NCBI RefSeq assembly: GCF_947499845.1
Contig: NZ_CANMPM010000004.1
Coordinates: 248,001-312,000, forward strand
Direction: 5' to 3'
Source: an uncultured Pseudokineococcus sp.
GTDB taxonomy: Bacteria; Actinomycetota; Actinomycetes; Actinomycetales; Quadrisphaeraceae
DNA length: 64,000 nt
Shown: one piece after another, positions 44,126-58,359 of the stretch
How positions within the stretch are numbered: the first letter of the stretch is position 1
How the letters are laid out: the number at the start of each line of letters is the position of its first letter
The notes under the pieces: model-generated
The model's input: only the letters and a program-made list of their open reading frames with translations
Told to the model about the DNA's origin: nothing
The model's database searches: none
Translations under genes and position numbers: made by a program

Positions 44126-45463
44126 ATGACCGACGGCCAGCCCCGCACGGCGGCGGCGGCGCCGCCCGGCCCCGCCGCCGCCCCCGGGAGCGGTGACGCC
44201 TCGACGGCTTCCGAGGACGCCGCGCCGGCGCTGCCGGTGCTCACCGAGCCCGCCGAGGGCGTCCCGGAGGTCGTGGCCGACCCCGCGGCCCTCGCCGACG
44301 CCGCGGAGCGCCTCGCCGCGGGCACCGGTCCCCTGGCCGTCGACGCCGAGCGGGCCTCGGGCTACCGCTACGGCCAGCGCGCCTTCCTCGTCCAGCTGCG
44401 CCGGGCGGGCACGGGCACGCTGCTCGTCGACCCCGACGCGCTGCCCGACCTGTCCGTCCTCGCCGACGCCGCCGGCGACGCCGAGTGGGTGCTCCACGCC
44501 GCCGGGCAGGACCTGCCGTGCCTCGCCGACGTCGGGATGCGCCCGGGCGGCGACCTCGTCGACACCGAGCTCGGCGCCCGTCTCGCCGGCTTCCCCCGCG
44601 TGGGCCTCGCGGCGGTCCTCCAGCGCCTCCTCGGCGTCGACCTGGCCAAGGAGCACTCGGCGGTCGACTGGTCCACGCGCCCGCTGCCCGAGCCGTGGCT
44701 GCGGTATGCGGCCCTCGACGTCGAGCTGCTCCTGCCGCTGCGGGACGCGCTCCTCGCCGTGCTCGACGAGCAGGGCAAGCTCGACTGGGCCCGGCAGGAG
44801 TTCGCCGCGGTCCGCGACGCGCCGCCCGCCCCGCCGCGCACGGACCCCTGGCGCCGCACCTCGGGGCTGCACGCCGTCCGCTCCCGGCGCCAGCTCGCCG
44901 TCGTCCGCGAGCTGTGGGAGGAGCGCGAGCGCATCGCCCAGCGCCGCGACGTCTCCCCCGGCCGCGTGCTGCCCGACCGCGCCGTCGTCGCGGCCGCGAC
45001 GGCGATGCCGACCTCCCCGGCGGCGCTGGCCGCCCTGCCCGTCTTCTCGGGCCCGGCCAACCGGCGGCGCGCGGCCACCTGGCTCGAGGCGGTGCGCCGC
45101 GGCCAGGCGCTGCCCGAGCGCGACCTGCCCCCCACCTCCACGCCGTCCATCGGGCCCCCGCCCCCGCGCTCGTGGAAGGACAAGGACCCGGCCGCCGCGG
45201 CGCGCCTGGCCGCGGCGCGCGACGTCGTCGCCGCCCGGTCCGAGGAGCTGGACGTCCCCGTCGAGAACCTCCTGCAGCCGGACCTGCTGCGGCGCACCTG
45301 CTGGGAGCCGCCCTCCCCGCTCGACGAGGCCGGCCTGCGCCGCGCCCTGGCCGCGGGCGGCGCCCGCCCGTGGCAGGTCGACCTCCTGGCGCCGGACCTG
45401 GCCGCGGCGATGCGCCCGGAGACCGGGAGAACAGGCGCCGGGAGCGGGGCGGCTCAGCCGTAG
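44126..45463 (+). CDS. rnd: ribonuclease D family 3'-5' exonuclease
   Basis: DEDD-type exoribonuclease. The 445-residue protein has Exo I AVDAERASGYRYG, Exo II LHAAGQDLPCL and Exo III YAALDVELLLPL, followed by an HRDC domain (about 215-290). A second HRDC-like helical region is typical of actinobacterial forms. Thirty-five low-complexity residues precede the nuclease. The ATG follows TACGGT by six bases. Its end overlaps by ten bases the end of the small convergent gene from the cassette to the right. Confidence 0.93.
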   Translation: MTDGQPRTAAAAPPGPAAAPGSGDASTASEDAAPALPVLTEPAEGVPEVVADPAALADAAERLAAGTGPLAVDAERASGYRYGQRAFLVQLRRAGTGTLLVDPDALPDLSVLADAAGDAEWVLHAAGQDLPCLADVGMRPGGDLVDTELGARLAGFPRVGLAAVLQRLLGVDLAKEHSAVDWSTRPLPEPWLRYAALDVELLLPLRDALLAVLDEQGKLDWARQEFAAVRDAPPAPPRTDPWRRTSGLHAVRSRRQLAVVRELWEERERIAQRRDVSPGRVLPDRAVVAAATAMPTSPAALAALPVFSGPANRRRAATWLEAVRRGQALPERDLPPTSTPSIGPPPPRSWKDKDPAAAARLAAARDVVAARSEELDVPVENLLQPDLLRRTCWEPPSPLDEAGLRRALAAGGARPWQVDLLAPDLAAAMRPETGRTGAGSGAAQP

Positions 45464-45663
45464 GGGTCCTCCCCCAGGGGCGAGTCGGAGTGGAAGTCCC
45501 CCAGCTCGCTCCCGCTCGTCTCGACGCCCTGCCCGGGGCCGTCTCCGTAGAGCCCGTCGCGGTCGTCGGCCGCCTCGAGGGTGCCCTGCTGCGGCCCGTC
45601 GCCGTAGAAGCCGGTGTCCGGGACCGCCTCCGGCTCCGTCGTCTCGCCGTGCATCTCGCTCAT
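45454..45663 (-). CDS. small acidic protein of three 19-residue repeats
   Basis: Only 69 residues. After an acidic leader come three units of exactly 19 residues beginning at F19, L38 and F57: FYGDGPQQG..., LYGDGPGQG..., FHSDSPLGE..., ending DPYG. The pattern is (F/L)(Y/H)(G/S)D(G/S)P. No signal peptide or membrane helix. Its ATG overlaps the stop of the large ATPase gene (ATGA), so it is made with that protein. It has no family I know. Coupled position and repeats suggest a substrate, adaptor or regulator of the ATPases, which is inference only. Confidence 0.7.
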   Translation of the reverse strand: MSEMHGETTEPEAVPDTGFYGDGPQQGTLEAADDRDGLYGDGPGQGVETSGSELGDFHSDSPLGEDPYG

Positions 45664-48600
45664 CGACCCTGTCCCTCCTGCGGTCCTCCTCCGCCGGCAG
45701 CGGCTGCTGCGGGGCTCGCCGTCCGTGCCGCCCGGCGCCCGACCGCGGCGCCGGCGTCCGCCGCGGGCCGAGCGGGGCGGCGCGTGGGGTCGGCGGCGGC
45801 CCGCTCCACGCCGAGCCGGTCGACGGCGGCGGGGTCCTCCACCCGGCGCGCGAGGTGCGCCAGGGCCTGGACGGGGGTGCGACCGAGCGCGGTCGCCGCG
45901 GAGACCAGCGGTCCCCGGTCGGCCGGCACGCCCGCGAGCACCCGCCACGCGCTGTCGGCCGCGTAGGTCGAGGTCGCCGCCAGCCGCTCCCACTCCGCCC
46001 GCGCCGGCTCGTCCGGACGCAGCCCGAGCACCTCCTCGAGCCAGGGGCCCCGCGCGGCCGCGGACAGCGCCTCCGCCGTGGTGCCGTCGGCCGGGCGGAG
46101 CACCTTGGCCGCGACGCCGTGCGCCCACGCCCGGGAGGCCCACCGCGCCGGCACGGGGGCGGCCGGCTCGCCCCGCAGGCCGGCGAGCACCCCGGCCGCC
46201 ACGCCGGTGGCCACCTCCTCGGGCGGGGCGGCGCCCAGCACCGAGCGCCGGGCGCGCACGCACGACCACGCCAGCCCGGCGACGGCCGCCTCGCCGGCCG
46301 CGCCGCGCCACCCGGCCACCAGGGCCTCGCGCGCCGCGGGCACGAGCCGCGGCGGCACCAGCCCCGTCAGCGCCGCCACGGTCCACGTGTCGACGAGCAG
46401 GCCCAGCAGCGGCTCGGCCGCCACCTGCGCCCCCCGCGCGACGTCCCGCTGGCGCAGCGCCCCCGGCGCGCGGACGGGGCCGTACCAGGCGGGCAGAGGC
46501 CCCACGAGCGGCGCCGGGTCCGCCGGCGGGGGCCCTCCCTCCTCGGGGGCGAGGGGGACGTCGACGAGCACGGGGGCGTCGCAGGAGGACGTGTGGACGG
46601 CGAAGCGCCCGGGGGGCAGGGAGACCACGTGGGCGGACTGCTCCTCGTCCATGCCGGTGGCGCGGCCGACGACCTCGCGGTCGTCGGCCGCCGGCGTGCG
46701 GCCGGAGATCTTCACGGCGGTGTTCTTCACCACCTCGGGCGCGAGCGAGGTCGGCACCTGCTCGGCCACGACGAGGCCGACGCCGTAGGCGCGCACCTCG
46801 GCGAGCAGGTCGGTGAAGGCCCCGACGGCCCGGGCGGCCGCGGGCGAGAGCCGCGCGGGGTCGCGCAGCAGGCGGTGGGCCTCCTCGACGACCACCACCC
46901 CGCGCAGCTCCCCCGGCCGGGGGTCGTCCCGGTGGCGCACGCGCACGGCCTCCGCCAGGCGCGCGAGGAAGAGGCCCATGAAGAGGGCGCGGTCGGCGTC
47001 GGCCCCGAGGTCCTGCAGCTCGAGGACGACGTTGCGCCGCAGCACCTGCCGCAGGTCCAGCGGGTAGCCGCTGCTGAAGGCGGCCCGCCGAGTGCCGGTG
47101 GTGAGGGCGCCCAGGCGCATGTCGACGAAGCCGTGCACGTTGCTCGCGACCTCGCGGCCGTAGCCCTTCTCGTCGACGACCCGGTGGCAGGCGGCCACCA
47201 GCTCCTCCACGCCCGGGTGCGCGTGGACGACGCCGTCGCGCGCCCACGGCCCCGCGGGCTCGGAGAGGCCGGGCTCCCACCCGGCCTCCCGCACGCAGCG
47301 GTCGGCCGCTTGGACGAGGACCTCGGGGAAGGGCGACTCGGCGTCGAAGGCGGCGACCATGACGTCGACCGCGACGTCGAGGTGGGCCTGCTGGAGGTGC
47401 CCCGGCTCGGGCTCCAGGGGGTTGATCGACACGGGCGTGGCGCCGGCGTCACCGGGGCGCACGACGTGGACGGCCCGCAGCGACTCGTCCGGCAGGTCCC
47501 CGGCCGCCGCCAGGCGCGCGGCCATGCCCGTCGCGTACTCGGCCTTGGCCGGCTCCAGCACGGTCCAGGGCACCCCCCGCCGGGTGAGCTCGGTGAGCAG
47601 GTGGCGCACCGTCCGGCTCTTCCCGGCGCCCGTCGACCCGTGGACGAAGGTGTGGCGGGCGAGCTCGCCGAAGGGCACCTCGAGGTCGCCCACCGGGGAG
47701 CCCGAGGCGTCGACGACGGCCCCCAGCGGCAGGGACGGCCCGCGCACCGCGGCTGGCCACGCGACGTCGAAGGGGTTGGCCGCGCGCACCTCCACCCCGG
47801 GCACCTCCACGACCGGGGGGCGGCAGAGGGCGGCGAGCGCGGGCGTGCCGGCGACGAAGGGCGACGCCGGGGCGTGCGCCGAGGCCGCGTCGACCGGGGA
47901 CGCGAGGACGTCGGGCAGCCGCCCCGTCGGCCCCGTCGGCGCGGCGAGGTAGCGCACCCCCGCCCCGGCGCCGGAGGCCGCCGCCGCCCAGAGCCCGGCG
48001 ACGCGGCGCAGAGCCGCCTCGTCCTGCGCGCCGACCAGCACGTGGACCCGCCACAGGCCCGACGCGCGCGCCGCCGTCCTCTCCGCCAGCTGGGCGCGGG
48101 CCACGGCGCCCAGCAGGTCGGCACCGGCGCGACGCTCCCCGCGGGCACTGGCGTCGAGGGCCTCGGCCGCGGAGGCCACCTCGGCCTCCACCGCGTCGTC
48201 GCCGAGGGGCACGCCGACGACGACGACCGTGGCGGCGTGGTCGACGAGGTGCCCGAGGGCCTCCTCCAGGAGCGGCTCCGCGTCCCCGCGGCCGGGGCCG
48301 TCCTCGGCGCGGGGGCGCTCGACGTCGACCACCGCGCCCACCCGGACCCAGCACGGCTGGTCGGCCGCCGCGACGACGGCGGCCAGGGGCGCGGCGCCGC
48401 ACGAGCGCGTCCCCGGGGGCCACTGCACGTGGTGGCCCCGGGCGTCCGCGCGGGCGGCCGGGAAGCCGCGCGTCCCGCCCACCCACACCCGGAAGGGGCC
48501 GTGGGCCGCGCGGTGCCACACCGACGTCACCCGGGCGCCCGCCTGCCAGGCGGTCGCGAGCGACCGCGCGACGGCGTCCGCCGCCGCCCGCCCGTCCCGG

Positions 48601-48710
48601 CGGACGACGCCGACCACCTCGTGCAGCACCGCCTCCTCGCCCGCGGGGGCGAGCACCCGTCGCCAGTCGTCCTCAGCCGCAGCGGGTCCCGCGCTCACGG
48701 CGGTGCTCAC
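45660..48710 (-). CDS. HerA/VirB4-like ATPase
   Basis: A 1016-residue soluble P-loop ATPase of the HerA/FtsK group. Residues 1-330 are a divergent N-terminal region ending PFGELARHTFVHGSTGAGKS with Walker A Lys364. A 240-residue stretch holds EPAKAEYATGM and SINPLEPEPGH, as in VirB4/TraC-type proteins. Walker B is VVVVEEAHRL (Glu609-Glu610), and the arginine-finger region is near VAEQVPTSLAPEVVKNT and LPPGRFAVH. The last 250 residues are helical and unlike anything I recognise. The GTG overlaps the upstream membrane protein stop. It is probably a hexameric motor moving DNA or protein; the substrate is unknown. Confidence 0.85.
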   Translation of the reverse strand: MSTAVSAGPAAAEDDWRRVLAPAGEEAVLHEVVGVVRRDGRAAADAVARSLATAWQAGARVTSVWHRAAHGPFRVWVGGTRGFPAARADARGHHVQWPPGTRSCGAAPLAAVVAAADQPCWVRVGAVVDVERPRAEDGPGRGDAEPLLEEALGHLVDHAATVVVVGVPLGDDAVEAEVASAAEALDASARGERRAGADLLGAVARAQLAERTAARASGLWRVHVLVGAQDEAALRRVAGLWAAAASGAGAGVRYLAAPTGPTGRLPDVLASPVDAASAHAPASPFVAGTPALAALCRPPVVEVPGVEVRAANPFDVAWPAAVRGPSLPLGAVVDASGSPVGDLEVPFGELARHTFVHGSTGAGKSRTVRHLLTELTRRGVPWTVLEPAKAEYATGMAARLAAAGDLPDESLRAVHVVRPGDAGATPVSINPLEPEPGHLQQAHLDVAVDVMVAAFDAESPFPEVLVQAADRCVREAGWEPGLSEPAGPWARDGVVHAHPGVEELVAACHRVVDEKGYGREVASNVHGFVDMRLGALTTGTRRAAFSSGYPLDLRQVLRRNVVLELQDLGADADRALFMGLFLARLAEAVRVRHRDDPRPGELRGVVVVEEAHRLLRDPARLSPAAARAVGAFTDLLAEVRAYGVGLVVAEQVPTSLAPEVVKNTAVKISGRTPAADDREVVGRATGMDEEQSAHVVSLPPGRFAVHTSSCDAPVLVDVPLAPEEGGPPPADPAPLVGPLPAWYGPVRAPGALRQRDVARGAQVAAEPLLGLLVDTWTVAALTGLVPPRLVPAAREALVAGWRGAAGEAAVAGLAWSCVRARRSVLGAAPPEEVATGVAAGVLAGLRGEPAAPVPARWASRAWAHGVAAKVLRPADGTTAEALSAAARGPWLEEVLGLRPDEPARAEWERLAATSTYAADSAWRVLAGVPADRGPLVSAATALGRTPVQALAHLARRVEDPAAVDRLGVERAAADPTRRPARPAADAGAAVGRRAARTASPAAAAAGGGGPQEGQGR

Positions 48711-51100
48711 ACGGGCTCCGCCGGGCGTGACGACGCCTCGGGCTCCCCCTCGGCGGGGAGGGACGCTCGCCTCGCCGGGGCGAAGAGCGACGGGGGCACC
48801 GGCTGGTCGGCGTAGAGGTCCAGGACGCCGGTGGTGCCGTCGCGCTTCACGAGCATCGTGTACGGAGGCAGGGCGTTGAGGCGCTCCAGCACCGCGAGGC
48901 TGTCGTAGGAGCGCGACCGCGTCGTGCCGTCCGACGTCCCGCGCGAGGTCCCCGTCCCCTCGCTCTCCGACCACGACTCGCCGTCGGTCTCCGACCACCC
49001 CTGCGACCGCGAGCTGCCGCGCTGACGGGAGCGGGAGTCGGCGAAGAAGAGCCCGAGCCCGTTCTCGACCATCGTCTCGTGCTGCGAGGTCCCGCCGCTC
49101 CGGCTGCTGGACCGCGAGCGCCCGCTGGCGGTCGTGCGCTGCTCGGTCTGGGCCTGGGAGATGGTGCTCGTCACCGACGTCTCCCGCTCCGTCCACTCCT
49201 TGCCGAAGAGGTCGGCCAGCCGCTCGGCGGCCTGGGCGCCGTGCCCGCCGAAGGCGGCCAGGGTGGCGCGCCCGCGCAGCATCGGCTCGAGCACCTCGTC
49301 GAGCTCGGCCGCGCACAGGCGCAGCGGCGCGTCGACGGCGCTCGTGACGTCCGCCAGCCGCCGCAGCTCCTCCAGCGCCAGCCGCTCCGCGCCCACGACG
49401 ACGAGGCCGCCGGGGGCCAGTCCGCGCCGGACGGCCTCGCCCGCCGCCGCCAGCGCCGCGGCCCTCCGGACGGCGAGCGGCCGGCGCGCGAGGACGGGCG
49501 GCACGGTGACGAGCACGGACCCCTCGCGGCGCAGCAGCGCCCCGCGTACCTCCGGGCCCTGCCACCGCCCGGACGGCCCGTGCCCCGCGGCCTCCTCGCC
49601 GGCGAGGGACCGCAGCGCCAGGCGCAGCGCGGACCACGTGGGGTGCGCCTGCTCGGTCTCGCGCCGCGTGAAGAGGTCGGCCACCGCCGGGCGGGGGCCC
49701 GGGGCGTGGTGGGGGGCGGGGTCGGCGTCGGACAACGGCTGCGGCGCCGCGCCCGCCCCCGGGTCGCCGAAGTCGTCGTGCGAGGTGGTCGGGGCGACCG
49801 GCGACGCGGTCGGGCCCCCACCGTCCACGGGCGCCCCGAGGAGCTCCTCGAGCGCGCTCCGGACGCCGTCCACCGTCGGTGCGCCCCCGTGGCGGCGGAG
49901 GTGGCCGACGAGCACCCGCAGGGTGTGCTCGGCGGTGCCCGCGTCGCCGGGTCCGAGCGCCGGCGCGGACGCGGCCGTCAGCGCCTCCACCAGCTCCTCG
50001 TCCTCGTCCGCCGCCCCCTCGACGAGGGCGACGGCGTCCGCCCCGCCGGCGAGGTCGAGGTCGAGCAGCGGGCGGCCGCGGGCCGCCGCCTCGGCCCGGG
50101 TGCGGTCGAGCGCGCCGGCCCCCTCGAGGTCGAGCACCCAGACGTCCTGCCCGCGCAGGCAGGCCGCGGCGACGAGGTGGTGGACGACGTCGCCGCGCTC
50201 GCGCGGGGCGCCGCCCAGGACGACGGTGCGGCCCGGCGGGGGCAGGACGGGACGCAGGGGCTCGAAGTCCTCGAGGCGCCGCGCGTGCAGGGCGCAGCGC
50301 TCCTCGTGGTCGCGGTCGAGGCGCACGTGCTCCTCCCGCACCTGGGCCGCGAGCGCCGAGGCGCGGCGCCGTGCGTCGGCGCGGCGCTCCCGCTCGTCGA
50401 GCCAGGACCGCAGGAGGGGGGCGGGCCACCGCTCGAGGTGCGCCGGCGCACCGCGCGCACCGCCGCGCAGGACGAGGGGGCGCCGCAGCAGGCCGAGCAC
50501 CCCCGCGGCCAGCGGGACGAGGGGGAAGACCGCCGCGCTGGCCCACTGCAGCCAGGGGTCGTCGCCGGGCACGCCGCCCAGCGCCCTCAGCAGGACGACG
50601 ACGAGGAGGGCGAGGCCGCCCGCGAGGAGCACGGCCACGACGGCGGTGCCGAGCAGCCGTCCGATCCCGGCGGCACGCCCCGCCGGCCGCCGTCGGGCGT
50701 GGACGGCGGGGGCGGCGAGCAGCGGGGACACCAGGCACAGCAGGAGCAGGACGGTCGGCCAGCCCTCCAGCTCCGCCGGGGTCGGGTCGGTCCCGAGGAG
50801 GGCGAGGGCCACGACGAGCGCCAGGAGCAGCAGGCCACCCGCCCCCGCCGCCACCAGGGCGGCCAGGGCCGGGCGGCGCACGGCGCGCAGCCGGCCGGCC
50901 GCGTCCGCCTCGACCGCCGCCAGGTGCGCGAGGTCGGCGTCGGCCCGCTCCTGCAGCTGCCGGTGGGCGTGGTCCGGCAGCGGCGGGGGCGTCGGCGGCG
51001 GGACGACCTCCACGCCCAGCAGCTCGCGGCGCCAGCCCAGCGCGCCGAGGGTCTCGGGGCCGACGGGCGGCAGGAGGGGCGTGTCCGCGCTGGTGACCAT
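48707..51100 (-). CDS. membrane pseudo-ATPase, HerA/TraG-like, with Ser/Arg-rich insert
   Basis: A 797-residue protein. Four helices lie at about 78-103, 114-134, 150-174 and 186-206, then a coiled basic linker, then a region laid out like a HerA/TraG ATPase. The Walker A position reads LGGAPRERG (295-303), without the GK(S/T), and the Walker B position reads LVVVGAERLAL, without the acidic pair, so ATP hydrolysis is unlikely. Residues about 640-735 are Ser/Thr/Arg/Gly-rich (SGRSRSSSRSGGTS, WSESEGTGTSRG). The end (LNALPPYTMLVKRDG) mimics the ATPase C-terminus. GGAGAT precedes the ATG. It is coupled to the active ATPase. Confidence 0.75.
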   Translation of the reverse strand: MVTSADTPLLPPVGPETLGALGWRRELLGVEVVPPPTPPPLPDHAHRQLQERADADLAHLAAVEADAAGRLRAVRRPALAALVAAGAGGLLLLALVVALALLGTDPTPAELEGWPTVLLLLCLVSPLLAAPAVHARRRPAGRAAGIGRLLGTAVVAVLLAGGLALLVVVLLRALGGVPGDDPWLQWASAAVFPLVPLAAGVLGLLRRPLVLRGGARGAPAHLERWPAPLLRSWLDERERRADARRRASALAAQVREEHVRLDRDHEERCALHARRLEDFEPLRPVLPPPGRTVVLGGAPRERGDVVHHLVAAACLRGQDVWVLDLEGAGALDRTRAEAAARGRPLLDLDLAGGADAVALVEGAADEDEELVEALTAASAPALGPGDAGTAEHTLRVLVGHLRRHGGAPTVDGVRSALEELLGAPVDGGGPTASPVAPTTSHDDFGDPGAGAAPQPLSDADPAPHHAPGPRPAVADLFTRRETEQAHPTWSALRLALRSLAGEEAAGHGPSGRWQGPEVRGALLRREGSVLVTVPPVLARRPLAVRRAAALAAAGEAVRRGLAPGGLVVVGAERLALEELRRLADVTSAVDAPLRLCAAELDEVLEPMLRGRATLAAFGGHGAQAAERLADLFGKEWTERETSVTSTISQAQTEQRTTASGRSRSSSRSGGTSQHETMVENGLGLFFADSRSRQRGSSRSQGWSETDGESWSESEGTGTSRGTSDGTTRSRSYDSLAVLERLNALPPYTMLVKRDGTTGVLDLYADQPVPPSLFAPARRASLPAEGEPEASSRPAEPV

Positions 51101-51216
51101 CGCGATCTCCGGGGGGTCGTCGACGAGGTGGCGGCACGCTAGCCACCTGTCGGCGCCCTGTGAAGGCCCCGGGACGCCCTCGGCCGGCGCCGGGCGACGC
51201 CCTCAGGCGACGGCGC

Positions 51217-53343
<2,127 letters not shown>

Positions 53344-53391
53344 CGCGCACCACCTCGTCTCCGCGCCCCGGGCGCCCGCCCGGGGGCTGCC

Positions 53392-53397
53392 ACTGTA
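53392..53397 (-). promoter_or_regulatory. candidate -10 element for dxs
   Basis: TACAGT on the minus strand would give an untranslated leader of about 40 bases containing CCCGGGCG/CGCCCGGG inverted sequence. No clear -35 box. Confidence 0.3.
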
Positions 53398-53465
53398 GGT
53401 CGCCGACCGGGGCCGACCCCAGCGCACCCGTCCGCCGCCGGGCGCGTCCGGCCCGGTGCACGGGT

Positions 53466-53969
53466 CTAGAGCACCGGCACGACGGACGCCCCGCCCAGCG
53501 CCTGCTCGACGAGGACCGCGCCGCGCTCGACGTCCAGGAGCCGCAGCCGCTCCGCCTCGAGCGCCTCCAGGGCCTCGTCGACGACGCGCGGGCCGACGGC
53601 GCCGGACAGGTCGGCCCGCAGCGTCGCGACGGCCCGGCGGAGCCCGTCGAGCTGCGCCGCGGCGTGCAGGACGGCCAGGCGCGCGAGGACCCGGGGCTGG
53701 CGGGCGAGGACGGGGTGCCCCCGGTAGTCCGGCGGGCAGGCGTCGAGCAGCCAGGCCGCGGCCCGCCGCTCCCAGCCGGGGGCGCCCGGCGGCGGCACCT
53801 CCGCCGGCCACCCCGCCGGGGCGCCGCCCCCGCCGGCCCGCAGGCGCACCGGCGGCCTCGGGGGGCGGCCCCGGCCGGGACGCTCCGCGCCGCCGGCCCC
53901 ACCGCCGCGCGACGCCCCTCCGGGGGGCGGCCGCACCCCTCGCTCCCGCTCGTCCTCGCCCGCGTCCAC
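53466..53969 (-). CDS. conserved hypothetical protein
   Basis: A 167-residue protein. The first 60 residues are Gly/Pro/Arg-rich; the rest is helical with [43 protein letters not shown] and a C-terminal strand region [24 protein letters not shown]. The [12 protein letters not shown] block looks conserved, but I know no function. The GTG at 53969 has CACGAT six bases upstream on the minus strand, close to the leaderless pattern. It lies upstream of dxs with 122 bases between. Confidence 0.65.
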   Translation of the reverse strand: MDAGEDERERGVRPPPGGASRGGGAGGAERPGRGRPPRPPVRLRAGGGGAPAGWPAEVPPPGAPGWERRAAAWLLDACPPDYRGHPVLARQPRVLARLAVLHAAAQLDGLRRAVATLRADLSGAVGPRVVDEALEALEAERLRLLDVERGAVLVEQALGGASVVPVL

Positions 53970-54075
53970 GCCCCCATCGTGCGCGCGACCCCCGACAGCC
54001 GCCCCCGCCCCGTCCCGAGCAGCTCGCGGCGCGCCGCTGGTGGCGCCGGGTCGCGCCGCGGACCAGGCTGCCGGG

Positions 54076-54978
54076 GTGCCCCCTCCCCCGCCCGACGGCC
54101 CCGGCGCGACGACCTCCACCACCTGGTGGGCGACGCTCGGGGCGGGCCTCGCCCTGCCCGTGCACGAGGTGCGCCCCGGCGCGGGCGCGGCGCCGCCCGA
54201 CGGCGCCGCGCCGTCGCCCGTGCTGCTCCTGCACGGCTTTCCCGCCTCGTGGCGGTCGTGGGACGCCGTCGCGGCGCCCCTCGCCGCGGCCGGCCACCGC
54301 TGCCTCGCGCCGCAGCAGCGCGGCTACACCGCCTCCGCGCGGCCGGCGGAGACCGGCGCCTACCGGCTCGAGCGGCTGGCCGCCGACGCCGCGGCCGTCC
54401 TCGACGCGGCCGACGTGGAGAGGGCCGTCGTCGTGGGCCACGACTGGGGGGCCGTCGTCGCCTGGGCGCTCGCGGCGGCGCACCCCGAGCGCGTCGAGCA
54501 CCTCGTCGCCCTGTCCGTGCCCCACCCGCGCGCCTTCGCCGCGGGCCTCCGCGAGGACCGCGAGCAGCGGCGGCGGTCCGCCTACATCGGCCTCCTGCGG
54601 CGGCGGGGCGTCGCCGAGCGGGTCCTGCTGGCGGGCGGCGCCCGCGGCCTGCGGGCCGCCTACGCCGGCTCCGCGGTGCCCCGGCCGCTCGTGGACGCCC
54701 ACCTCGCGCCGCTGGCCTCGCCGGGCGCGCTGGCCGGCGCCCTCGCCTGGTACCGCGGGCTGCGGGGCCGCGACCTGGCCTCGGTCGGCCCCGTCGACGT
54801 GCCGACGACGTACCTGTGGAGCGACCGCGACGTGGCCGTCGCGCGCGGCACGGCCGCCCGCTGCGCCGAGCACGTCACCGGTCCCTTCCGCGCGCGCACC
54901 CTGGAGGGCGTCTCGCACTGGGTGCCCGAGGAGCGACCCGACGACGTCGTGGACGCCGTCCGGCAGCCCCCCGCCTGA
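54076..54978 (+). CDS. alpha/beta hydrolase, epoxide hydrolase-like
   Basis: A 300-residue cytosolic enzyme. Oxyanion motif [13 protein letters not shown], then [15 protein letters not shown], where the nucleophile position is Asp rather than Ser, typical of epoxide hydrolases and haloalkane dehalogenases. The acid lies in [11 protein letters not shown] and the His in GVSHWVPEE. The cap region holds [16 protein letters not shown]. The substrate is unknown. GTG at 54076 follows CAGGCT by six bases. It is divergent from the preceding hypothetical gene. Confidence 0.85.
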   Translation: MPPPPPDGPGATTSTTWWATLGAGLALPVHEVRPGAGAAPPDGAAPSPVLLLHGFPASWRSWDAVAAPLAAAGHRCLAPQQRGYTASARPAETGAYRLERLAADAAAVLDAADVERAVVVGHDWGAVVAWALAAAHPERVEHLVALSVPHPRAFAAGLREDREQRRRSAYIGLLRRRGVAERVLLAGGARGLRAAYAGSAVPRPLVDAHLAPLASPGALAGALAWYRGLRGRDLASVGPVDVPTTYLWSDRDVAVARGTAARCAEHVTGPFRARTLEGVSHWVPEERPDDVVDAVRQPPA

Positions 54979-55039
54979 GGGCTCCCGCCGCGCCCTCCGC
55001 CGACCGCCCCGCCCCACGCCCCCGTCCTCGGTCCGGGAC

Positions 55040-55081
55040 GACGACGGCCGCGCACCCCCGGCGGGGTGCGCGGCCGTCGTC
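55040..55081. terminator. bidirectional hairpin between hydrolase and monooxygenase genes
   Basis: A 19-bp perfect stem (55040-55058 with 55063-55081, loop CGGC) between convergent genes, without a U tract. Confidence 0.75.
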
Positions 55082-55096
55082 GACCTCGTCGGGTCG

Positions 55097-55439
55097 TCAG
55101 GGCAGCGCGACGACCTCCGCGAAGCGGACGTCGCTGCTCTCGACGACGCGCTGCGCCGCGGCGTCCCACCGGGCGAAGTGCTCCGAGCCCTGGTGGTCGA
55201 CCTCGAAGGCCTCCCGCGAGGCGTACACCTCGTGGAAGTGGAAGCGCAGCGGGTCCTCGACGTCGCGGTGCACCGTGAAGGAGAGGCACCCCGGCTCGTC
55301 GCGCAGCGAGCACCGCGCGTCGTCGGCGATGGCGGCGAGGAACTCCTCGACGCACCCCTCGCGGACCTGCTGCACCGCCCACAGGACGAAGGTCCCGGGC
55401 GGGTACGAGCCCGGCTGGTCGCCGCTCGTCAGGAGGTCC

Positions 55440-55447
<8 letters not shown>
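55097..55447 (-). CDS. antibiotic biosynthesis monooxygenase (ABM) domain protein
   Basis: A 116-residue ferredoxin-like (dimeric alpha-beta barrel) protein of the ABM/YgiN group. [46 protein letters not shown] and [11 protein letters not shown] are typical. Relatives oxidise quinols or degrade heme without a cofactor. The GTG lies inside the end of acnA with an eight-base overlap (GTGGCTGA), so it is coupled to aconitase. Confidence 0.85.
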
Positions 55448-58292
<2,845 letters not shown>

Positions 58293-58359
58293 GTCGTCTC
58301 CCGTCGACGCTGACTGACCTGGCTCATGGTCGCGCCGCCGGCGCCCCGCCGCGGCCCGA

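Noticed and set aside
45454-51100. Integrated conjugative element
   Set aside because: Only motor-like proteins are present; no relaxase, integrase, pilus gene or att repeat is visible, and GC use matches the neighbours.
53970-54075. Longer hypothetical gene extending from 53466 to 54122 on the minus strand
   Set aside because: The added residues are Gly/Ala/Pro-rich and would cover the start region of the divergent hydrolase; GTG 53969 with an upstream -10-like box fits better.
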